A DNA stretch of 42,431 bases from Candidatus Gastranaerophilales bacterium (GTDB taxonomy: Bacteria; Cyanobacteriota; Vampirovibrionia; Gastranaerophilales; Gastranaerophilaceae). The translations under genes were made by a program, and so were the position numbers. The notes beneath the pieces were generated by a model. That model was not told where the DNA came from. It worked only from the letters and a program-made list of their open reading frames with translations, and searched no databases. The DNA is taken from the NCBI GenBank assembly GCA_944327255.1, contig CALVHA010000019.1, positions 1 to 42,431 of the forward strand. The letters run 5' to 3'. Each line of letters begins with the position of its first letter. Within the stretch, counting starts at the first letter, position 1. Below, one piece after another: positions 38,744 through 42,431 of the stretch.

Positions 38744-41224
38744 TTACTCCCTGAAAGAAATATCTGCAAAAGCTTTTTGAAGTTTTTCCCTGACTGAAAG
38801 CATATTCCTTTCAATAATATCATCGGTTAAAGTTGCATTTTCGTCCAGCATTTTAATTCTAAATGCCAAACTCTTGTATCCTTTTTCTATATTATCGCCC
38901 TGATAAACATCAAATACTTCGCAACCTTGAAATATATTTTGTTGAACCCCACTTTTTATAACACGCTGAATTTCATCAAAAGTAACATCTTCATTAATAA
39001 CAAATGCCAAATCGCGTCTAACTTCAGGGAACTGTGCTAAATGCTTAAATCTTGGAACACTTTCTTTGATAATAGAAATAACAGCATCCAAATCAACTTT
39101 GAATATAAATGCATCCTGATTTAATTTCATTTTATCTTTTAATATAGGATGAATTTGTCCGAAATATCCTATAGTTGTTAAATTTTTCCCTAATAAACAA
39201 ATTGCAGCACTCCTATATGGATGAAGAATTTGATGAGATTTCGCCAAATCAGATTTATCAAGAGAAACATATTTAATACGTTTTTCAATACCTAACTCCT
39301 CAAACAGATTTTCAAGCATGCCTTTTACAGTATAAAAATCAGATTGATTTTTAACCTGCCATTTAGAATTTTCAACTTCTCCTGATACAATCCCCTCAAG
39401 AACCTGAGTTTCTTTTACGCCTGAGTGCTTTTCATCAGCAGTAGCTGTTTTATAATAGGTCTTTCCGATTTCATATCCCCAGAAAGTCTTTTGTCCATTA
39501 TCGTAATTATATTTTAAACAATTCAACACGCTGACAGCAAGTGTTTGACGCAACATTGTACTCTCTTCACTCACAGGATTACAAACTTTAACAGCTTTTT
39601 CATCATCATAAGGAATCATATACTTATCCAAAAGTGGCTTTCCTATAAGCGAAGTAGTCACAATTTCATTTAATCCGGCAGAAAGCATCAAGTTATGGAC
39701 TTTTTTAATAACCCTTTCCTCTAATGAAATTACAGGAGTTTGCATCTTTTGAGGAAGTGTATTTGAAATTTTATCATAACCGTTAATACGTGCAATTTCT
39801 TCAATTAAATCAATTTCGCGTGTAACGTCATAAGCTCTGAAAGACGGAACTAAAAATTTTGCAGCAGCAACATTTCCGCCTAATTTTTTGAATCCAAGAT
39901 TAATCAAAATTGAATCACATCTTTCAGGTGCAATTTCTGTTCCTAGCATACGTTTAATTTGAGCATATCTCAATGTGATTTCAATAGGTTCAAGTTTATT
40001 TTCCCCGTCTTCAACAACCCCTTCAATTTCGGCATCTGCAAGTTCTACAAGCAATTGCATTGCACGCATAAGAGCAGGTTTAACCGCCTCAATATCAACT
40101 CCGCGTTCAAATCTGGCGCAAGCTTCACTTCTATAACCTACACTCCTTGAACTTTTTCTGTTATATGCAGGTGTAAAATATGCAGCTTCTAAAGCAATAG
40201 CCGTAGTACTGTCATCAATTTCAGAATTTAATCCTCCAAACACACCTGCAAGACAAACAGGTTCGTCTTTTGTCGCAATAACAACACTATCTGTCGTCAA
40301 TTTACGTTCAACTTCATCCAAGGTAATAAGAGTTTCTCCATCCTTAGCACGTCTAACACAAAGATATCCGTCTAATTTATTTAAATCAAAAGCATGTAAC
40401 GGAATACCATATTCAAGCAAAACATAATTTGTAATATCAACTACATTATTAATTGCACGAATTCCCGAAGATATTAATCTTTTTTGCATCCAATCAGGAG
40501 ATGGTTTTATTTTTATATTTTTTAAAACACCGAGAGAATAATATTTACAAACATCTTTATCAAGAATTTCGACCTTAAATTTATCAGTAGACAAATCTCT
40601 TGTAGGCTCCAGAGGAGAAAATTTCAAAGCAGTATTAAATAACGAACTCAATTCTCTTGCAACACCAATGACAGACATTTGATCCCCCCTATTGGTGGTT
40701 GGAGCGACATCAAGAATTGTATCTTTTTCAAACCCCAAAACATCAACAAGATTTTGACCTATTTTAACATCAGGTAAAAATCTGTTTAATATAAGTATCC
40801 CATCTTCTTCCTGATAATTTCTTTCAGAAACACCAAGCTCATCTGCTGAACAAAGCATTCCCTGTGATTCAACCCCTCTTATAACAGCAGGAGTCAATGT
40901 AAACATATCGCCTGTTTTTCTGTCAAGCACCTTACTGCCGACAGAGGCATATGGGACAATTTGACCTTCTTTAATATTTTGAGCCCCGCAAACGACAGTT
41001 TTTAAACCGGAACCTGTATTTACAGTAACAAGATGCAAATGATCAGAATTTGGATGATTGTCAATTTTTTCAATTTTGACAGTAATGATATTTGTAAATT
41101 TTGGTTTAACCTCTTCCATTCCTTCAACTTCTAACCCGCTCATCGTAAGCTCATGAGCCAGTTGAGAATCTTCTACATTTGATAAATCTACGAATTCATT
41201 TAACCAATTTACTGATACTTGCAT
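38744..41224 (-). CDS. pheT: Phenylalanyl-tRNA synthetase, beta subunit
   Basis: PheT forms the (alpha-beta)2 enzyme that charges tRNA-Phe. The 826-residue protein has all domains: tRNA-binding OB fold (about 40-150), B3/B4 editing domain (about 200-370, with HAFDLNKL and AGVFGGLNSEI), B5 (about 400-470), the catalytic-like core, and the C-terminal FDX-ACB domain (about 735-826, FPEVRRDLAF). AGAGGGAAG precedes the ATG. pheS is not adjacent; the two are also unlinked in cyanobacteria. An extended -10 box (complement of 41263-41268) and an upstream terminator isolate this unit. Confidence 0.97.
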   Translation of the reverse strand: MQVSVNWLNEFVDLSNVEDSQLAHELTMSGLEVEGMEEVKPKFTNIITVKIEKIDNHPNSDHLHLVTVNTGSGLKTVVCGAQNIKEGQIVPYASVGSKVLDRKTGDMFTLTPAVIRGVESQGMLCSADELGVSERNYQEEDGILILNRFLPDVKIGQNLVDVLGFEKDTILDVAPTTNRGDQMSVIGVARELSSLFNTALKFSPLEPTRDLSTDKFKVEILDKDVCKYYSLGVLKNIKIKPSPDWMQKRLISSGIRAINNVVDITNYVLLEYGIPLHAFDLNKLDGYLCVRRAKDGETLITLDEVERKLTTDSVVIATKDEPVCLAGVFGGLNSEIDDSTTAIALEAAYFTPAYNRKSSRSVGYRSEACARFERGVDIEAVKPALMRAMQLLVELADAEIEGVVEDGENKLEPIEITLRYAQIKRMLGTEIAPERCDSILINLGFKKLGGNVAAAKFLVPSFRAYDVTREIDLIEEIARINGYDKISNTLPQKMQTPVISLEERVIKKVHNLMLSAGLNEIVTTSLIGKPLLDKYMIPYDDEKAVKVCNPVSEESTMLRQTLAVSVLNCLKYNYDNGQKTFWGYEIGKTYYKTATADEKHSGVKETQVLEGIVSGEVENSKWQVKNQSDFYTVKGMLENLFEELGIEKRIKYVSLDKSDLAKSHQILHPYRSAAICLLGKNLTTIGYFGQIHPILKDKMKLNQDAFIFKVDLDAVISIIKESVPRFKHLAQFPEVRRDLAFVINEDVTFDEIQRVIKSGVQQNIFQGCEVFDVYQGDNIEKGYKSLAFRIKMLDENATLTDDIIERNMLSVREKLQKAFADISFRE

Positions 41225-41262
41225 TTATACTTCCCTCTTATATTCTACTATTATGAATAAAT

Positions 41263-41268
41263 ATTATA
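41263..41268 (-). promoter_or_regulatory. Extended -10 box of pheT
   Basis: Minus-strand TGTTATAAT about 38 nt before the ATG; a poor TTTACA lies 15 bp upstream of the -10. Confidence 0.5.
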
Positions 41269-41291
41269 ACAAAAAGGAATCAATGTAAATA

Positions 41292-41332
41292 ACAACAAAA
41301 ACTGTTTAGATTTATATTATATCTAAACAGTT
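41292..41332 (-). terminator. Intrinsic terminator after the 41361-41624 gene
   Basis: AACTGTTTAGAT (41300-41311) and ATCTAAACAGTT (41321-41332) form a perfect 12-bp stem with a 9-nt loop; on the minus strand TTTTTGTTGTT follows. It lies just after the small minus-strand gene and before the pheT promoter. Confidence 0.8.
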
Positions 41333-41360
41333 GTCAAAGTTTTAACGAATTCCCCTTATA

Positions 41361-41624
41361 TTACTTAGATAAGTTTATAACATTATATACACTTCCGTCA
41401 GGCGCATATTTAATAATATGCGTAATATTTCCCTTCCTATCATATGCAACCTGTATTTCCTTTTTCCCTGATTTCCCATACTCAATTATACTTTCAATAA
41501 AATAATATTCCTCTTTAACAAGCTGATCACTTGCATTATAAAAAGATATAAGCTCTCCAATCTTGCAAGCTCTTTTTATTATATCTTTTCTTTCTTTTTT
41601 AATAATTTGTTTTTCCTTGCTCAT
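41361..41624 (-). CDS. Small unknown protein
   Basis: The 87-residue product starts with a very basic helix (KEKQIIKKERKDIIKRACK) and continues with beta-type segments: LISFYNASDQLVKEEYYFIE, GKKEIQVAYDRKGNITHIIK and YAPDGSVYNVINL. The last part recalls YD-type beta repeats, but one unit is too little to assign. No signal or membrane segment. AGAAG lies near the ATG. It has a good terminator behind it and is divergent from the XRE regulator with 156 bp between them. Confidence 0.55.
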   Translation of the reverse strand: MSKEKQIIKKERKDIIKRACKIGELISFYNASDQLVKEEYYFIESIIEYGKSGKKEIQVAYDRKGNITHIIKYAPDGSVYNVINLSK

Positions 41625-41705
41625 TTTTTCTTCTAATTCCCTCTCTATAATAATCGAACAAAAATTAATAATTCTTTAGTCAATTCAATTAAATTTTTAC
41701 AAAAA

Positions 41706-41741
41706 TTAATAGTTAATAACTAGTATTTAATAATTAATAAC
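41706..41741 (+). promoter_or_regulatory. Candidate operator: two 15-bp direct repeats 21 bp apart
   Basis: TTAATAGTTAATAAC (41706-41720) and TTAATAATTAATAAC (41727-41741) differ by one base and are spaced two helical turns apart, immediately upstream of the -35 region of the XRE gene. Each is itself two TTAATA half-units. Confidence 0.5.
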
Positions 41742-41767
41742 AGTTAGAAATATATCAACAATAAAAT

Positions 41768-41773
41768 TATACT
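41768..41773 (+). promoter_or_regulatory. -10 box abutting the XRE regulator gene (leaderless)
   Basis: TATACT ends 7 nt before the ATG at 41781. The only AGG (41777-41779) is 1 nt from the ATG, too close for a ribosome binding site. Confidence 0.55.
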
Positions 41774-41780
41774 GTTAGGT

Positions 41781-42005
41781 ATGAGCAAAAATAACTCGTT
41801 GGAAAAAAGATTTGGAACCAAACTGGCATATGTAAGAAAGTCAAAAAAACTTTCACAAATTAAACTTGCAGAAATTGTGAACATGAACTTTAATTATATA
41901 GGTCAAATTGAACGTGGAGAAGCGAACGTTACAATCAAAACAATAAAAATCCTTGCAGATGCACTCGATATTGAAGTCAAAGAGCTTTTTGAATTTTCAT
42001 TTTAA
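41781..42005 (+). CDS. XRE-family helix-turn-helix transcriptional regulator
   Basis: The 74-residue protein is a single Cro/C1-type domain: RFGTKLAYVRKSKKLSQIKLAEIVNMNFNYIGQIERGEANVTIKTIKILADALDIEVKELFEF covers helices 1-5, with SQIKLAEIVNMNFNYIGQIE as the helix-turn-helix. It lacks any ligand domain, as in restriction-modification controllers and small autoregulators. The paired repeats at 41706-41741 are good candidates for its binding site, and could also act on the divergent 41361-41624 gene. The start is fixed by ATG next to a -10 box. No restriction genes are visible. Confidence 0.9.
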   Translation: MSKNNSLEKRFGTKLAYVRKSKKLSQIKLAEIVNMNFNYIGQIERGEANVTIKTIKILADALDIEVKELFEFSF

Positions 42006-42210
42006 CAATACAAGGAACTAAATTAACAGCAACACGTCCATATAAATAAGAGGGATTTTAAGCACTGTTAAGTTTTGTAAAATAGAAATTAACATGACTA
42101 TTGATTTTAAATTTTTTTTTGCTTAGAATAAAAAATGTGCGTAAAACACAGTGAACTTTTTGAAATTTAAATAGCAATAGATAAATTAATAAATCATAAT
42201 AAAAAAATAC
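42006..42210. other. AT-rich non-coding stretch
   Basis: No supported gene. The last 60 bp are very AT-rich (runs of A and AATAAA-type strings) directly upstream of a strong promoter and may act as an UP element. An open frame on the minus strand (42058-42312) runs through the promoter and leader and is rejected. Confidence 0.6.
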
Positions 42211-42238
42211 TTGACAAAATAAATTGAAGTAGTATGAT
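42211..42238 (+). promoter_or_regulatory. Strong promoter, probably of an rRNA gene
   Basis: TTGACA (42211-42216), a perfect -35, then 16 bp and TATGAT (42233-42238), with an A/T-rich upstream region. This is the closest match to a consensus sigma-70 promoter in the window. Confidence 0.8.
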
Positions 42239-42244
42239 GAAAAA

Positions 42245-42431
42245 GTTCGCAAAAGAACTAAAAAGCTAAACCCCATAAGTGATAGAAAAGTCATAGTGGC
42301 GATGAAAATCATCGAGCAAAGAGATATCTAAGTTGGTTGAGCTATATAAATAGCACATTGAAAACAGAATAGCTGAAGACGAAAAATAACTTGTTAATTC
42401 TAGAAGAAAATGATTCTAAAAAAGACAAGCT
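42245..42431 (+). other. Structured leader of a probable rRNA gene beyond the right edge
   Basis: Non-coding from the predicted start to the window end. It holds small hairpins: AGTTC/GAACT (42244-42259, partly before the start), CGATGA AAA TCATCG (42300-42314) and GCTAT/ATAGC (42341-42354), and a boxA-like GCACATTGAAAAC (42353-42365), similar to the antitermination site in rRNA leaders and spacers of other bacteria. The last bases, GACAAGCT, look like the start of 23S rRNA in cyanobacterial relatives. Whether 23S or 16S follows is not decidable here. Confidence 0.45.

Noticed and set aside
42058..42312. 84-codon open frame on the minus strand
   Set aside because: Low-complexity Phe/Leu-rich product, no ribosome binding site, and it runs through a strong promoter and structured leader on the other strand.

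Overview
The window reads as a stretch of chromosome from a low-GC, diderm, fermentative bacterium. The best guess is a non-photosynthetic cyanobacterial relative of the Melainabacteria/Vampirovibrionia (Gastranaerophilales-like). The reasons are a YvcK protein with membrane segments at its N-terminus, pheT without pheS beside it, an OprO/P-like porin (so an outer membrane), ferredoxin-dependent 2-oxoacid oxidation, and many unfamiliar lineage-type proteins. This assignment is inference from gene content and composition; no rRNA sequence is readable to prove it. No tRNA, insertion sequence, prophage or CRISPR array was seen. Almost all genes look intact and the density is high.

Layout. 118-3942 (minus): dapB, a divergent PxpA/YcsF protein, yvcK and panB. 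4033-4762 (plus): rpmI-rplT behind a long leader that contains an attenuator-like hairpin. 4850-6541: a small Met/Gly-rich membrane protein, yajQ, and an unknown protein on the minus strand. 6789-11317 (plus): mfd and a lipoprotein parvulin isomerase. 11388-18417 (minus): a 1,883-residue coiled-coil protein whose end overlaps a GlcD-type flavin oxidase. 18577-21213 (plus): a complete four-subunit 2-oxoacid:ferredoxin oxidoreductase operon (delta, alpha, beta, gamma). 21747-25291 (minus): pyrH-frr-cdsA-rnc-rpe with overlapping reading frames. 25522: a ribbon-helix-helix protein. 25797-31789 (minus): tatD-cysK-bioF, then bioG-bioC and trpS, interrupted by an unknown plus-strand gene between bioF and bioG. 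31849-34029 (plus): gatD and a FliI/SctN-type ATPase. 34026-36612 (minus): an unknown GNAT-like protein and an Orn/Lys/Arg-type decarboxylase. 36674-38062 (plus): the porin. 38096-41224 (minus): a secreted SH3-like protein and pheT. 41361-42005: a small unknown protein divergent from an XRE regulator. 42211-42431: a strong promoter and structured leader that probably lead into an rRNA gene just past the right edge.

Themes worth attention. (1) A repeat of about 94 bp occurs twice (23-116 and 6626-6718). It combines a well-formed minus-strand -10 box with five GGATA-type units exactly where a transcript would start, so it may be a portable promoter/leader. (2) At least six genes (mfd, gatD, the FliI/SctN ATPase, the decarboxylase, the porin, the XRE regulator) have a -10 box ending 6-8 nt before the start codon and no ribosome binding site, which predicts leaderless mRNAs. 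(3) The giant coiled-coil protein carries tandem 42-residue repeats and is translationally linked to a flavoenzyme. (4) Several proteins lack their usual partners nearby: GatD without MurT, PxpA without PxpB/C, the secretion ATPase without export genes, pheT without pheS, and possibly an rRNA gene with its own promoter.

Metabolically, the window supports lysine/cell-wall precursor synthesis (DapB, GatD), pantothenate and biotin synthesis, cysteine synthesis, polyamine formation, phospholipid and UMP synthesis, and ferredoxin-linked oxidation of 2-oxoacids.
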